Part shown: in pieces, positions 1 through 11,142 of the stretch | Numbering within the stretch: position 1 is the stretch's first letter | How the letters are laid out: each line of letters opens with the position of its first letter | Source of the DNA: Acinetobacter haemolyticus | Lineage (GTDB): Bacteria > Pseudomonadota > Gammaproteobacteria > Pseudomonadales > Moraxellaceae | Direction of reading: 5' to 3' | DNA: 64,000 nt | Assembly: GCF_900406815.1 (NCBI RefSeq) | Contig: NZ_OVCN01000020.1 | Location: 1-64,000, forward strand | Position numbers and translations under genes: made by a program | The notes under the pieces: model-generated | What the model saw: the letters and a program-made list of their open reading frames with translations, nothing else | Databases searched by the model: none | Told to the model about the DNA's origin: nothing

Positions 1-90
1 ACCTGATCCCTTCCCGAACTCAGAAGTGAAACCTCTTCGCGCTGATGGTAGTGTGGCACTTGCCATGTGAGAGTAAGTCATCGCCAGCTT
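1..90 (+). rRNA. rrf: 5S ribosomal RNA, 3' part
   Basis: The window opens inside a 5S rRNA. The stretch has the usual core (CCGAACTCAGAAGTGAAAC) and the 3' half with its GTGTGGCA and GAGAGTA motifs, ending near the CGCCAGC that closes helix I. The 5' end lies before the window. It is presumably the last gene of an rRNA operon, because a strong terminator follows directly. The exact 3' end is uncertain by a few bases. Confidence 0.93.
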
Positions 91-99
91 TTAAATCTA

Positions 100-133
100 A
101 ACACCCCCTCCGCTAACGCTGAGGGGGGGTTAT
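100..133 (+). terminator. Rho-independent terminator of the rRNA operon
   Basis: A GC-rich hairpin (CCCCCTC at 104-110 paired with GAGGGGG at 121-127, with a 10-nt loop) follows the 5S gene. The T run after it is short, so the assignment rests mainly on the stem and the position. Confidence 0.75.
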
Positions 134-229
134 CGTCAGTGGAAAAAGAAAAATAGAAGCCAATATTTAACGAGTCGTGCTATTTTTATCCTAATTAGAT
201 GCTAAATAAGAAATGCTATTAGGAGTGAT

Positions 230-565
230 ATGATTCTCTATGAACTTTTATCTGCTATTGGAATTGTCTATTTAGGGCTTTTAGTATGGAAGTCGTTAGA
301 AAAACCTAAGAAAAAATATCAAGCACCTAGAGTTATTCGCGAATGGATATTGGATGATCCTGAAGGTGAGCTATATGTAGCGTCTATTACATCAGATCAA
401 AAGGTCTGGTCTGCTTGTGGACGTTATGCACATTCTTCTGGTTCAGCAAGTACGACTTGGTCTGATTTTCTCTCAGGGGATTTAAATGAGCTTGTGCGAA
501 CAACGATGGGGCAGAAAGTATTGGATGAAATGATTGAATGCCTAAAGCAGCAAAATATAAAGTAG
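230..565 (+). CDS. Small single-pass membrane protein of unknown function
   Basis: The product has 111 residues. Residues 1-20 form a hydrophobic segment, followed by a basic stretch (KSLEKPKKK), so the protein is probably anchored in the inner membrane with its C-terminal part in the cytoplasm. The rest is soluble, with Trp and Ser/Thr-rich segments and no motif I recognise. An AGGAG ribosome binding site sits just before the ATG. It stands alone between the rRNA terminator and rpoN. I cannot assign a function. Confidence 0.7.
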   Translation: MILYELLSAIGIVYLGLLVWKSLEKPKKKYQAPRVIREWILDDPEGELYVASITSDQKVWSACGRYAHSSGSASTTWSDFLSGDLNELVRTTMGQKVLDEMIECLKQQNIK

Positions 566-815
566 CTGATATTTCCTCATCATAAAAAGATTCAGTCTGC
601 TCTGATAAGTGTTCCCATTTAACTTGAACTATCATTTTCCAGAGGGCGTTGAGGTTAAAGTAGACTCCGTATTACATAAATATTTATACTTTCGCTATTT
701 TTTTGAACAAATCAGTCAGTAGAAAAGAATTTTCCTTATATGCGTAAACATGACTTTATGTTATAAATATTTTTATAGGCATGTTTTTTGCTTGTTTAAA
801 CAAAAAGGAAAGACT

Positions 816-2264
816 ATGAAATTATCTGTTGGATTGAAAGTTGCGAATAGCTTATCGTTAACTCCTCAATTACAACAGGCAATTCGTCTTTTGCAGTTAT
901 CAAGCTTAGAATTGGAACAAGAAATTCAGATTCAGCTTGATAGTAATCCTTTACTAGAAAAAATAGAAGAAACAGGCATAACTGAGAGTCTTTCTACTTT
1001 GGAAAGTAAAGAAAATGATGATTTGACGACTGAATTAAATGCTGATCATTTGCCGAATGATTTACCTGTTGATACCGAGTGGGATGATATATACACACAT
1101 CAATCAACAGCATTAGGCTCTCCTGAATATGAAGAACGAGAAGATAATCGTCAGGTTCAACATAATTTAAAAGAGCATATTTTAGAGCAAGTTAATTTGT
1201 TGAATTTTTCTTCTATCGATAAGTTGATTGCCTATTGCATTGTTGACTCTCTTGATGAAAAGGGATTTTTAGATGCAGAACTTGAAGATATTCAGTTAGC
1301 AACCACACGCTTTCTAGATGAAATGGAAAGTGATGAAGAGGTTGAGTTGGATGAAATTATCGTTGTTCTTAAGCATATTCAACATTTAGATCCGATAGGA
1401 GTAGGCTCTCGAAACTTGGCCGAATGTTTGAGAATTCAACTTGAAGCATTGAATGAACATGTGCCTTATGTGAGTGAAGCCAAGAATCTTCTTAAATTTT
1501 ATGAGTTACTCATTTCAAATGACTTGAACAAATTATTGAAACAAACGGGTCTATCCAAAGAACAATTGAAGTCAGCCGTTGATTTGCTAAGAACGTTAAA
1601 ACCTTATCCAGGACTAGAATTTAATCAACAAGAGTCTGAGTATCAAGTCCCCGATGTAGTTGTCGGTAAAAAGGATTTACATTGGCAGGTACAACTCAAT
1701 CCTGATGTTATGCCAAAATTGCGCATTAACTCTTTTTATTCTGGAATGATTCGTCGTGCGGATCAAAGTGATGATAACGTTTATTTGCGTAATCAAATGC
1801 TTGAGGCGAAAAATTTTATAAAAAGTATTGATGAACGTCATAAAACTTTATTGAAAGTTGCGACCTGTATTGTTGAGCATCAACGTGCATTTTTAGAACA
1901 AGGTCCTGAAGCGATGAAACCTTTGGTTTTGCGAGATGTGGCTGAAGAAGTTGAATTACATGAGTCCACCGTCTCTCGTGTAACGACAAATAAATATATG
2001 CTTACACCGCGCGGTCTATTCGAATTGAAATACTTTTTTTCAAGTCATGTGGGAACAACAACGGGTGGGGAAGCATCTTCTACAGCCATTCGCGCCATGA
2101 TTAAAAAGTTGGTTTCAAATGAGAATCCATGTAAGCCATTGTCAGATAATGCAATTGCTGAAATGCTGAAAGTAGAAGGGATTGAGGTCGCACGACGTAC
2201 GGTGGCAAAATATCGTGAATCGTTACATATTCCATCATCTTCTGAAAGAAAAGTCTTGATCTAA
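816..2264 (+). CDS. rpoN: RNA polymerase sigma-54 factor RpoN
   Basis: The product (482 aa) is the sigma factor for -24/-12 promoters, which need AAA+ activator proteins. The N-terminal region I is Gln/Leu-rich and binds activator and core (LTPQLQQAIRLLQLSSLELE, from about residue 13). An acidic region II follows, then the core-binding domain. The C-terminal RpoN box, ARRTVAKYRE, contacts the -24 element. An in-frame ATG at 750 would add 22 residues. The ATG at 816 has an AAGGAA site 5 bases upstream and matches the family N terminus, so I use it. hpf follows, as in many Proteobacteria. The lptB gene often found upstream is replaced here by the rRNA operon. Confidence 0.97.
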   Translation: MKLSVGLKVANSLSLTPQLQQAIRLLQLSSLELEQEIQIQLDSNPLLEKIEETGITESLSTLESKENDDLTTELNADHLPNDLPVDTEWDDIYTHQSTALGSPEYEEREDNRQVQHNLKEHILEQVNLLNFSSIDKLIAYCIVDSLDEKGFLDAELEDIQLATTRFLDEMESDEEVELDEIIVVLKHIQHLDPIGVGSRNLAECLRIQLEALNEHVPYVSEAKNLLKFYELLISNDLNKLLKQTGLSKEQLKSAVDLLRTLKPYPGLEFNQQESEYQVPDVVVGKKDLHWQVQLNPDVMPKLRINSFYSGMIRRADQSDDNVYLRNQMLEAKNFIKSIDERHKTLLKVATCIVEHQRAFLEQGPEAMKPLVLRDVAEEVELHESTVSRVTTNKYMLTPRGLFELKYFFSSHVGTTTGGEASSTAIRAMIKKLVSNENPCKPLSDNAIAEMLKVEGIEVARRTVAKYRESLHIPSSSERKVLI

Positions 2265-2290
2265 ATTTCAAGGTGTGACTATTCTAGGGG

Positions 2291-2318
2291 TTCATTATTA
2301 CGAAATAATGAATCTTTT
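2291..2318 (+). terminator. Hairpin after rpoN, possible weak terminator
   Basis: TTCATTATT (2291-2299) and AATAATGAA (2304-2312) form a perfect 9-bp stem with an ACGA loop, followed by TCTTTT. The stem is AT-rich and the T run short, so some readthrough into hpf is likely. Confidence 0.45.
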
Positions 2319-2434
2319 AATGATCACTAGAGGAGTCGCTGAAAATGATTTAATGGATGTTGAACCACAAAATGTGCATTAAATTTGCTTAAGCGACGTT
2401 CTCGAATCCTGAGAAAAAGGTGAGGGATAGAATT

Positions 2435-2776
2435 ATGCAAATAACAATTCGTGGACACCATTTAACCATTACACCAGCAATTGAAGAAAATATAAAAGAG
2501 AAGTTTAGCCATATGACCAAGCATCTGGATCAAGTGAACAGTATGCAGATCAAGCTGGCTAAGGACCATCAGGTAGACAAGCGGTCACATAAGGGGAGTG
2601 CAAACCATATTGCAGAGGCGATTATTCGTCTTCCGGGGGTAGAATTGTTTGCACAGGCAACAGCTGATGATATGTATACTTCGATCAAAAAATTAACAGA
2701 GAAATTAAAAAGACAACTTGCAAAACATAGAAAAATACAATGTTCTTATCAACATGAACTTGCACTTTTAAGTTGA
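2435..2776 (+). CDS. hpf: Ribosome hibernation promoting factor
   Basis: The 113-residue product belongs to the S30EA/YfiA family. Such proteins bind the 30S decoding centre in stationary phase and inactivate ribosomes. The N-terminal sequence MQITIRGHHLTITPAIEE and the motif LFAQATADDMYTSIKKLTEKLKRQ are typical. The short length means it lacks the dimerisation domain of long HPF. A GTG at 2420 would add five residues. The ATG at 2435 is preferred because an AGGTGAGG site lies 10 bases upstream and the family starts there. hpf next to rpoN is a common arrangement. Confidence 0.93.
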   Translation: MQITIRGHHLTITPAIEENIKEKFSHMTKHLDQVNSMQIKLAKDHQVDKRSHKGSANHIAEAIIRLPGVELFAQATADDMYTSIKKLTEKLKRQLAKHRKIQCSYQHELALLS

Positions 2777-2787
2777 TTTTTATTTTA

Positions 2788-2821
2788 TAAAAGAGGCTTT
2801 TTGTTGAGCCTCTTTTTTTTA
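2788..2821 (+). terminator. Rho-independent terminator after hpf
   Basis: AAAGAGGCT and AGCCTCTTT form a hairpin around TTTTGTTG, and the 3' arm runs into a long T tract. Confidence 0.85.
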
Positions 2822-2913
2822 TTGATAAAAAAGAAGCTGTATACTGAATTAAGTGAAAAAGTTATAGTAAAATAACGCGTTTTACACCAGTGGTTGTATA
2901 AGAGGTCTTAGTA

Positions 2914-3165
2914 ATGAATAGTGAGCAGCTCACGCAAATTTTAAAAGAAGCTTTCCCTGAAGCAGAAGTAGCAGTGAGCGGACAAGCTGGAAAATTTGAC
3001 CTACGTATTGTTGATGATCAATTTGAAGGTAAACGTACCGTTAGTCGTCAACAAGCCGTTTATGCACCTTTAAATTCTTATATTGCGAGTGGTGCAGTTC
3101 ATGCTGTAACGATTCGTGCAATGACAAAAGACGAATGGCGCAAAGCAAGCCTTTTCGGAGCTTAA
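2914..3165 (+). CDS. ibaG: BolA-family protein IbaG
   Basis: An 83-residue BolA-like protein (IbaG/YrbA branch). These proteins partner with monothiol glutaredoxins through a shared [2Fe-2S] cluster. The segment AVYAPLNSYIASGAVHAVTI contains the conserved C-terminal His of the family and the domain fills the whole protein. It ends 6 bases before murA, the usual yrbA-murA pair, so both are probably cotranscribed. Confidence 0.9.
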   Translation: MNSEQLTQILKEAFPEAEVAVSGQAGKFDLRIVDDQFEGKRTVSRQQAVYAPLNSYIASGAVHAVTIRAMTKDEWRKASLFGA

Positions 3166-5111
<1,946 letters not shown>

Positions 5112-5132
5112 AAAATTTCGAATGAAATATTG

Positions 5133-5158
5133 AAGGTCAACTAAGGTTGGCCTTTTTT
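5133..5158 (+). terminator. Terminator between hisG and the ECF41 operon
   Basis: AAGGTCAAC pairs with GTTGGCCTT (one G-T pair) across a TAAG loop and is followed by six T. The oppositely oriented sigma-factor gene ends directly after it. Confidence 0.85.
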
Positions 5159-5159
5159 A

Positions 5160-6026
5160 TTAGAGTTTTTCAGGGTTGCGCAAAACATAAATGTCGGAGA
5201 TGTGCTGTTGATCAAAATGAAAAGTTAGTACGATCACACAATGATGTTGCTGATCATATAGTTTGAAACCGATATTGCCATTCAAATAACACATTTCCCA
5301 AGATAACTCAGTCCATGCTTGAAAGAGTAAACGTTCAAAAAAGCGTAATACACTGTTCAGATCCGTAAAGGGTTGCCGAATTGCGGAAACTTTACCACCG
5401 CCATCGGCTGTAAATAAAATATCTTCACTTAAAAGTGCTTTAAGTTGCTCTAGATTGTGTGAATGAATCGCATCTTTGAATGCATTCAGCAAAGTTATCT
5501 GATGAGAAGTCGGTATGGTCGAAAGTACTTTGGGCTGCTCTGCAATCCGTTTCTTACTGCGAGTCACCAATTGGCGACAATAATTTTGCTGTTCTAAAAG
5601 TATGTCTGCAATTTCAGCGTAATCAAGATTGAATATCTCATGCAATATATAAGCGGCACGCTCTTTGACAGACAGTTTTTCTAAGATGAGCAGAAAGGCA
5701 GTGGAAAGGGTGTAATCTGATTCGACCAATAACTCTTCAGTATGATGATAGGGTTCAGGCAACCATGTTCCGATATAATCTGTCCGAGATTTGTGATGAG
5801 AGCGCAATAGATCAATACAATGTCTTGTGCATATGGTGGTAAGCCAAGCTTGTGGATAGATAATTTCATGTTTGGGTTGCTGTTGCCATTTGATAAAAAC
5901 ATCTTGTAAAGCATCTTCAGCATCACTTGTTGAACCTAAAAGTCGATAGGCAAGACCAAACAAAAATGTTCGGCTTGCCTGAAATAGGTTTAAGTCGTCT
6001 TGACTGATATTGGTTGGTCTATTCAT
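5160..6026 (-). CDS. ECF41-group RNA polymerase sigma factor with SnoaL-like C-terminal domain
   Basis: The product has 288 residues. Residues 1-165 carry sigma region 2 (LAYRLLGSTSDAEDALQDVFIKW) and region 4 (LSVKERAAYILHEIFNLDYAEIADIL). A C-terminal extension of about 110 residues with a SnoaL/NTF2-like fold follows. It shows the hallmarks described for group ECF41: WLPEP in the linker, DGGGK in the extension and a terminal NPEKL (family NPDKL). In that group the extension replaces an anti-sigma factor and tunes sigma activity. It lies 6 nt downstream of an AhpD-like gene, the classic ECF41 target class, and both follow a consensus ECF41 promoter. The inducing signal is unknown. Confidence 0.9.
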   Translation of the reverse strand: MNRPTNISQDDLNLFQASRTFLFGLAYRLLGSTSDAEDALQDVFIKWQQQPKHEIIYPQAWLTTICTRHCIDLLRSHHKSRTDYIGTWLPEPYHHTEELLVESDYTLSTAFLLILEKLSVKERAAYILHEIFNLDYAEIADILLEQQNYCRQLVTRSKKRIAEQPKVLSTIPTSHQITLLNAFKDAIHSHNLEQLKALLSEDILFTADGGGKVSAIRQPFTDLNSVLRFFERLLFQAWTELSWEMCYLNGNIGFKLYDQQHHCVIVLTFHFDQQHISDIYVLRNPEKL

Positions 6027-6032
6027 TTAATT

Positions 6033-6464
6033 TTAGTGTTGCGAAATGCCGATGCGATTCCACAAATTAATCATGCCAATCAATAAAGTTAAAGCAGAGA
6101 TTTGCTGTTCATTGAAGTATTTAAGTAACTCGACACGAAGTGGTTGGTAATCTGTTTGCGGTTGTAAATGGGTGAGTGCTTCTACCCAGGCAAATGCAGC
6201 TTTTTCTTGCGCACTAAAATCCGAACAGTGACGCCAAACAATCAAGCGATCTAAACGTGTTTGTGTTTCCCCGTCAGCTAGTGCTTCAGCAATGTGCATC
6301 TTGACACAGAAAGAACATTGGTTGATTTGCGAGGCTTGTAGCAGAACAAGATGATAGAGGGATCGTTCCAGTAAAGCAGAGTCGTCAATATTTTGATGTA
6401 CTTGATAGAGAGACCGAATTGCTTCTGGTAAATGTGTTTTCGGATGAGTATTTAGCTTTGCCAT
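6033..6464 (-). CDS. Carboxymuconolactone decarboxylase / AhpD-like protein, ECF41 partner
   Basis: The 143-residue product belongs to the CMD/AhpD superfamily. The redox-type motif CSFCVKMH (CxxC followed by His) sits near residue 56 and an all-alpha arrangement is likely. Members such as AhpD reduce peroxiredoxin partners, while others are decarboxylases. The CxxC motif favours a redox role, but the substrate is unknown. The gene is first in the operon with the ECF41 sigma factor and is almost certainly its direct target. A GAGGAA site precedes the ATG. Confidence 0.87.
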   Translation of the reverse strand: MAKLNTHPKTHLPEAIRSLYQVHQNIDDSALLERSLYHLVLLQASQINQCSFCVKMHIAEALADGETQTRLDRLIVWRHCSDFSAQEKAAFAWVEALTHLQPQTDYQPLRVELLKYFNEQQISALTLLIGMINLWNRIGISQH

Positions 6465-6504
6465 TTTTAATGTTCCTCGTTTAAATCAATAGCGTTACTA
6501 AATT

Positions 6505-6531
6505 GACGATTCAGAAAGTGAAGTTGTGACA
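6505..6531 (-). promoter_or_regulatory. Predicted ECF41 sigma-dependent promoter (autoregulatory)
   Basis: Read on the minus strand, TGTCACA (6531-6525) is followed after exactly 16 bases by CGTC (6508-6505). This is the published -35/-10 signature of ECF41 promoters. It lies about 40 bases upstream of the start of the AhpD-like gene, with the sigma gene second in the operon, so it predicts positive autoregulation. Confidence 0.82.
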
Positions 6532-6737
6532 GAAAGTTAAAAAATATTTTATAAGATATTGTTTTTATTTTATAAATTTTATTATTGTTTATTGGGGTTT
6601 TGTCTTGATGAAGCGGTATTCATGGTTTATCGAAGAATTCGCTCTTTACTATTGATTTTTTAAGCAGATATTGCCCCCACAAATCTGATTAAAAAGAGTA
6701 AACTTAGCGTTCTCTTTTTCACCTTGTAGGTAAATTG

Positions 6738-8030
6738 ATGCGACGTTTATCGACTCAGGATCAGAATTTTAAACAAACATTTGCTGAGCTTTTGGCATTT
6801 GAAACTGTGAATGATCCTCAACTAATTCAAACTGTAGACCAGATTATTGCCGATGTTCGTCAGCATGGCGATGATCATGTACTTAAGTTAACGCAGCAGT
6901 TTGATCGACATCCAGCGCATCAATTTTCTGATTTAGAACTGACACAAGCACAACTTAAGACTGCCTTTGACGGTTTAAGTACTGAAATCCGTGAAGCCTT
7001 AGAGTTGGCAGCAAAACGTATTCGTTCATTCCATCAGGCGCAGAAGCAAGAGGGTTGGACTTACGTAGATGAACTAGGTAATACCTTAGGGCAGAAGGTT
7101 ACTCCGCTTGATCGGGTGGGAATCTATGTGCCAGGTGGGTTAGCTTCTTACCCATCCTCTGTGCTGATGAATGCTTTACCTGCACATGTTGCGGGTGTAC
7201 CTGAAATTATTATGGTGGTTCCGGCACCGAATGGTGAACTGAATCCATTGGTTTTAGCCGCAGCATATTTGGCTGGTGTTAGTCGAGTTTTTACCATTGG
7301 TGGTGCGCAGGCTGTTGCTGCGTTGGCGTATGGCACACAGACTATTCCTCCTGTAGACAAAATTACTGGACCAGGCAATCGATTTGTAGCAGCAGCGAAA
7401 CGTGCCGTATTTGGTCAAGTCGGTATTGATATGATCGCGGGGCCTTCTGAAATTTTGGTCTATGCTGAAGGTGAAAATAATGCCGATTGGTTAGCAATGG
7501 ATGTGTTATCTCAAGCCGAACACGATACAGTTGCTCAAGCGATTTTCATTACACCTGATGAAGCGCTTCTCAATGCCGTTGAAGCTGCGATTGAAAAACA
7601 TTTAAATGAATTGCCGAAAGCAGAAATTGCGCGAACTTCAATTCAAAATCGTGGTGCATTGGTACTGGTCAAAGACCGAGCAGAAGCGGTTGAGTTGATC
7701 AACCAAGTGGCCCCTGAGCATTTGGAACTTTGTTTGGATGATGCTGAATTGATGAGTCAAGACATTCGTCATGCTGGTGCGATCTTTATGGGACGTTATA
7801 CACCAGAAGCAATCGGAGACTATTGTGCAGGACCAAACCACGTCTTGCCAACATCGGGCACTGCACGTTTCTCATCGCCATTAGGTGTATATGATTTTCA
7901 AAAGCGCTCAAGTTTGATTATGTGCTCAAAAGATGGGGTTAAAACCCTAGCGAAAACTGCTGATGTACTCGCAGTGCAAGAAAATCTTGATGCTCACGCA
8001 CGTTCAGCACGTTACCGTTATGAAGTTTGA
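6738..8030 (+). CDS. hisD: Histidinol dehydrogenase HisD
   Basis: HisD oxidises L-histidinol to L-histidine in two NAD-dependent steps, the end of the pathway. The 430-residue length is normal. Motifs seen are [19 protein letters not shown], the [15 protein letters not shown] dinucleotide segment, [10 protein letters not shown], and the zinc-site neighbourhood LSQAEHD. The C-terminal [20 protein letters not shown] segment is also conserved. A TTG at 6735 precedes the ATG at 6738. I use the ATG, which has a GTAGG site 7 bases upstream. hisC follows after a repeat-bearing gap of about 160 bases. Confidence 0.96.
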   Translation: MRRLSTQDQNFKQTFAELLAFETVNDPQLIQTVDQIIADVRQHGDDHVLKLTQQFDRHPAHQFSDLELTQAQLKTAFDGLSTEIREALELAAKRIRSFHQAQKQEGWTYVDELGNTLGQKVTPLDRVGIYVPGGLASYPSSVLMNALPAHVAGVPEIIMVVPAPNGELNPLVLAAAYLAGVSRVFTIGGAQAVAALAYGTQTIPPVDKITGPGNRFVAAAKRAVFGQVGIDMIAGPSEILVYAEGENNADWLAMDVLSQAEHDTVAQAIFITPDEALLNAVEAAIEKHLNELPKAEIARTSIQNRGALVLVKDRAEAVELINQVAPEHLELCLDDAELMSQDIRHAGAIFMGRYTPEAIGDYCAGPNHVLPTSGTARFSSPLGVYDFQKRSSLIMCSKDGVKTLAKTADVLAVQENLDAHARSARYRYEV

Positions 8031-8073
8031 ACTAGAAGTGAGTGCTGTAGCCTAGCACTATAAAAAATATAAA

Positions 8074-8174
8074 CCTCTCCCTGACCCTCTCCTAAAATGA
8101 GAGGGGACTTGTCACGATACATGTGAAATAGGTTTGAAGACTCCTCTCCCTTGGGGCGAGGTTAGGAGGGGGTA
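8074..8174. repeat. Palindromic intergenic repeat of the CCTCTCCCTGACC type
   Basis: The gap between hisD and hisC holds CCTCTCCCTGACC near its left end and GGTTAGGAGGGGG near its right end. There is also an internal hairpin (CCCTCTC 8085-8091, GAGAGGG 8099-8105). C-rich then G-rich arms of this kind are scattered between genes in many proteobacterial genomes. It may fold in the hisDC transcript. Its copy number here cannot be seen. Confidence 0.6.
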
Positions 8175-8189
8175 ACAAGAGAATAGAAA

Positions 8190-9275
8190 ATGACGTTTAC
8201 AACAGAACAAATGCGTTTTTGGAGTCCTGAGGTTCGTGAACTAGAACCGTATGTGCCTGGTGAACAACCAAAAATTCAGAATTTACTTAAACTTAATACC
8301 AATGAAAATCCATATCCGCCTTCACCAAAGGTGGTAGAAGCTGTTCAAGCTGTATTATCCAATCAAGCCGATGCTTTACGTCTATATCCTGATCCAGATG
8401 CAACTGCCTTAAAACAAGCGATTGCAAAACAGCAAAATGTGGATGTTGAGCAAGTTTTTGTTGGTAATGGTTCTGATGAAGTGTTGGCTCATATCTTTAA
8501 AGCATTCTTTATTCAAAAAGAACCGATCCTTTATCCTGATATTACTTATAGTTTTTATCCTGTTTATAGTCAGTTTTTTGGGATTGAAACGAAGCAAATT
8601 CCATTGAATGAAATGTTTGAAATAGATGTTTCAGATTATCAACAAGAAAATGGCGGCATCATTATTACCAACCCCAATGCGCCTACAAGTATTGCGTTAG
8701 GATTGGCAGAGATAGAAAAAGTATTACAGGCAAATCCAAATCGTGTGGTTGTGATAGATGAAGCTTATGTCGATTTTGGTGCTGAGACAGCTGTTCAATT
8801 AGTCAGTCGTTATGACAATCTCGTTGTTTGCCAAACGACATCTAAGTCACGTTCGCTTGCCGGTCTGCGTGTGGGTTTTGCGATTGCACAAAGTCATTTA
8901 ATTGCTGCACTTGAAGCGGTAAAAAATAGTTTTAACTCTTATCCAATTGATCGTTTCGCGATTGCAGCAGCAGTCGCTTCATTTGAAGATCAAGGTTATT
9001 TTGAAGCACAATGCCAAAAAGTGATTCAAAGTCGAGAGAAATTGGTTAATGATTTAAATACGCTTGGCTTCAACATTTTACCGTCAAAGGCAAATTTTAT
9101 TTTTGCTACGCACCCTCAACATGATGCAGCACAGCTTGCTCAGCAGCTTCGTGAACAGGGAATTATTGTTCGTTATTTTAATAAACCAAGAATTAATCAA
9201 TTCTTGCGTATCACGATCGGTACGGATGAGCAAAATCAACGTTTGGTTGAGACGCTCAAAACAAAGATATTATAA
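8190..9275 (+). CDS. hisC: Histidinol-phosphate aminotransferase HisC
   Basis: A PLP enzyme of fold type I (361 aa) that transaminates imidazole-acetol phosphate with glutamate. [15 protein letters not shown] is the typical N-terminal substrate segment. The PLP Lys lies in [16 protein letters not shown] near residue 220, and [12 protein letters not shown] contains the conserved Asp-Tyr pair. It lies downstream of hisD in the same direction. The stop is 8 bases from the convergent pabB stop, with no visible terminator between them. Confidence 0.95.
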   Translation: MTFTTEQMRFWSPEVRELEPYVPGEQPKIQNLLKLNTNENPYPPSPKVVEAVQAVLSNQADALRLYPDPDATALKQAIAKQQNVDVEQVFVGNGSDEVLAHIFKAFFIQKEPILYPDITYSFYPVYSQFFGIETKQIPLNEMFEIDVSDYQQENGGIIITNPNAPTSIALGLAEIEKVLQANPNRVVVIDEAYVDFGAETAVQLVSRYDNLVVCQTTSKSRSLAGLRVGFAIAQSHLIAALEAVKNSFNSYPIDRFAIAAAVASFEDQGYFEAQCQKVIQSREKLVNDLNTLGFNILPSKANFIFATHPQHDAAQLAQQLREQGIIVRYFNKPRINQFLRITIGTDEQNQRLVETLKTKIL

Positions 9276-9283
9276 ACCGATAT

Positions 9284-10627
9284 TTATTTTTCGGATTGCT
9301 GCCATGTATTGAGTAAATCAATCATGGCAGAAATTTTATCAAAACATTCTTGATACTCTGCTTCCGCGTCTGATGCGATCGTAATACCGCCTCCAGCCCA
9401 TATTGATAATTCATTTTGATATTTTTGAATACTGCGGATCAAAATATTCCAACGGCCCGTCCCATCAAAATTAAAATAACCGAGACTACCGCAATATGCA
9501 CCACGCGGAGCACCTTCTAACTCCTCAATGATTTGCATAGCACGAATTTTAGGTGCACCCGTAATCGAGCCCCCAGGGAGGGCGGACAGCAACATTTGCA
9601 TTGGGTTGATTTCCTCTTTTAATGTTGCCGTGATTTCACTGACCATATGATGGACTTGGTTAAAGCTTTCGATTTCAAACAGTTTTGTTGTTTCTACTGA
9701 TCCTGTTTCGGCATATACACTTAAATCATTTCGCAGTAAATCTACGATCATCACATTTTCAGCTTGATCTTTTTCAGATTGGCTCAGCTTATTCTTCGAA
9801 ATTTGATCCTGTTTAGGGTCATTAAAGCGTGGCATGGTGCCTTTGATTGGGCGTGTTTTGATTTTTCGCTCGGCTTGAAACTCAATAAATAGTTCTGGAG
9901 AGCAGCTTAGTAACTCAAAATTACTAATATTAAGATACCCTGCATAAGGTGCATGTGTGAGATCCCACAAAACTTGGGCCTGACTCAACAATGATCCCTC
10001 GACTTTCGCTTTAAATTCTTGCGTTAGATTGATTTGATAGCAATCCCCAGCTTTAATATATTCTTGGACCTCATCAAAAGCATCCATATATTGTTGTTTT
10101 GACCAGCGCGGATGGCATTTTGAAACTAAGTTAAGTTTCACATTTTTTTGGGGCTGTTCTAATCGATGACAGATTTGATCATAAATGTATTGCGCTTCGT
10201 CTTCATCGCTATGGAAATACCAAGCATTATTTTGGAACTTTAAGAACGTTTGATATTTGCCTAAGAAAAAACAAGGTTGTGAGCGGATAGTATTGTCAAT
10301 ATTGAGTTGTGCTGCATAGTCATAACTAAAAAATCCAATATAGCCCCCTTGGAAACTGACATTGTTTGCCTTTGGAGGCGAGGTTGGGTCTAAATTGGTG
10401 AATTCTAAAATTGATGTCGTGGTGCTCTTCTGATATTGATCAAATTCAATACGATCAAATTGTTGTAGTGTCGAACGCTCTATAATTAAGAATGCTTTAG
10501 GTGAAAATGCGATAATTGGATTGTTTTGATCATACAAATAGGTTAAGCCAGTCAAACCATCTAATTGCAATAGCAGGTCAAATGCAGATGTGAGTTGCGT
10601 ATTAAGCTTGCGATTAAAATAAGACAT
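9284..10627 (-). CDS. pabB: Aminodeoxychorismate synthase component I PabB
   Basis: PabB uses ammonia supplied by PabA to turn chorismate into 4-amino-4-deoxychorismate, the folate precursor. The 447-residue length and chorismate-binding domain (second half) fit. The diagnostic motif PIKGTMPR carries the Lys that separates PabB from anthranilate synthase TrpE (PIAGT). DLLRNDLS and PGGSITGAPKIRAMQIIEELE are the conserved Mg/chorismate motifs. It stands alone, convergent with hisC. Confidence 0.94.
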   Translation of the reverse strand: MSYFNRKLNTQLTSAFDLLLQLDGLTGLTYLYDQNNPIIAFSPKAFLIIERSTLQQFDRIEFDQYQKSTTTSILEFTNLDPTSPPKANNVSFQGGYIGFFSYDYAAQLNIDNTIRSQPCFFLGKYQTFLKFQNNAWYFHSDEDEAQYIYDQICHRLEQPQKNVKLNLVSKCHPRWSKQQYMDAFDEVQEYIKAGDCYQINLTQEFKAKVEGSLLSQAQVLWDLTHAPYAGYLNISNFELLSCSPELFIEFQAERKIKTRPIKGTMPRFNDPKQDQISKNKLSQSEKDQAENVMIVDLLRNDLSVYAETGSVETTKLFEIESFNQVHHMVSEITATLKEEINPMQMLLSALPGGSITGAPKIRAMQIIEELEGAPRGAYCGSLGYFNFDGTGRWNILIRSIQKYQNELSIWAGGGITIASDAEAEYQECFDKISAMIDLLNTWQQSEK

Positions 10628-11142
10628 AAAACAACAATGACTTCATCTGTATTTGAGGTTTCAAATTGTACTACAACCAATAAAAATCTACTGATACGTC
10701 AGATTAAAAAAACATCGAATATTTGTTTGAATGAATATCGAAAAATAAATTTTAATCAAACTGATTTTTTCTGCATATTGTTGAAGCTCATTTGTATTTT
10801 GTTACATCCCTGATATTGAGCTTCTGTCAGTAGAATAAAGCGGCATCTCTTGAAAATGCGCACGTAAAAACAAGCATATATTTCTTTAAATTATTATAAA
10901 TTTTATATGTTTATTGTTTATCTCTGGCTGTTAGTCAACTTTTTAATGATTCAGCCGTTTATCGGTTTATTGGTAAAAAACATTTAACAGGAGTTGAACA
11001 TAAAATAACAAACGAGTAATTTAGTACTTGCTAAGCGAACTACTCAAGGATTGGAAGTTCAGGTTGTCATTAAAGAAAAACGACAGTGGACAGTTTAGAG
11101 TAGTGAAAGTCAAAAAAATAAATGCTCTTGGGAGAGTGCTCA
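10628..11142. other. Non-coding gap between pabB and the fil cluster
   Basis: About 515 AT-rich bases separate the divergent pabB and filA and must contain both promoters. Short frames here have no start site or codon character of a gene. I see no clear -35/-10 pair and no convincing repeat. The 100 bases before filA may be a 5' leader. Confidence 0.5.

Noticed and set aside
387..635. 82-codon minus-strand frame overlapping the first small gene
   Set aside because: It overlaps a plus-strand gene that has a good AGGAG site, and shows no protein features of its own.
10595..10813. Possible 72-codon gene in the pabB-filA gap
   Set aside because: It starts inside pabB on the other strand, has a Lys/Ile/Asn-rich AT-driven composition and no ribosome binding site.
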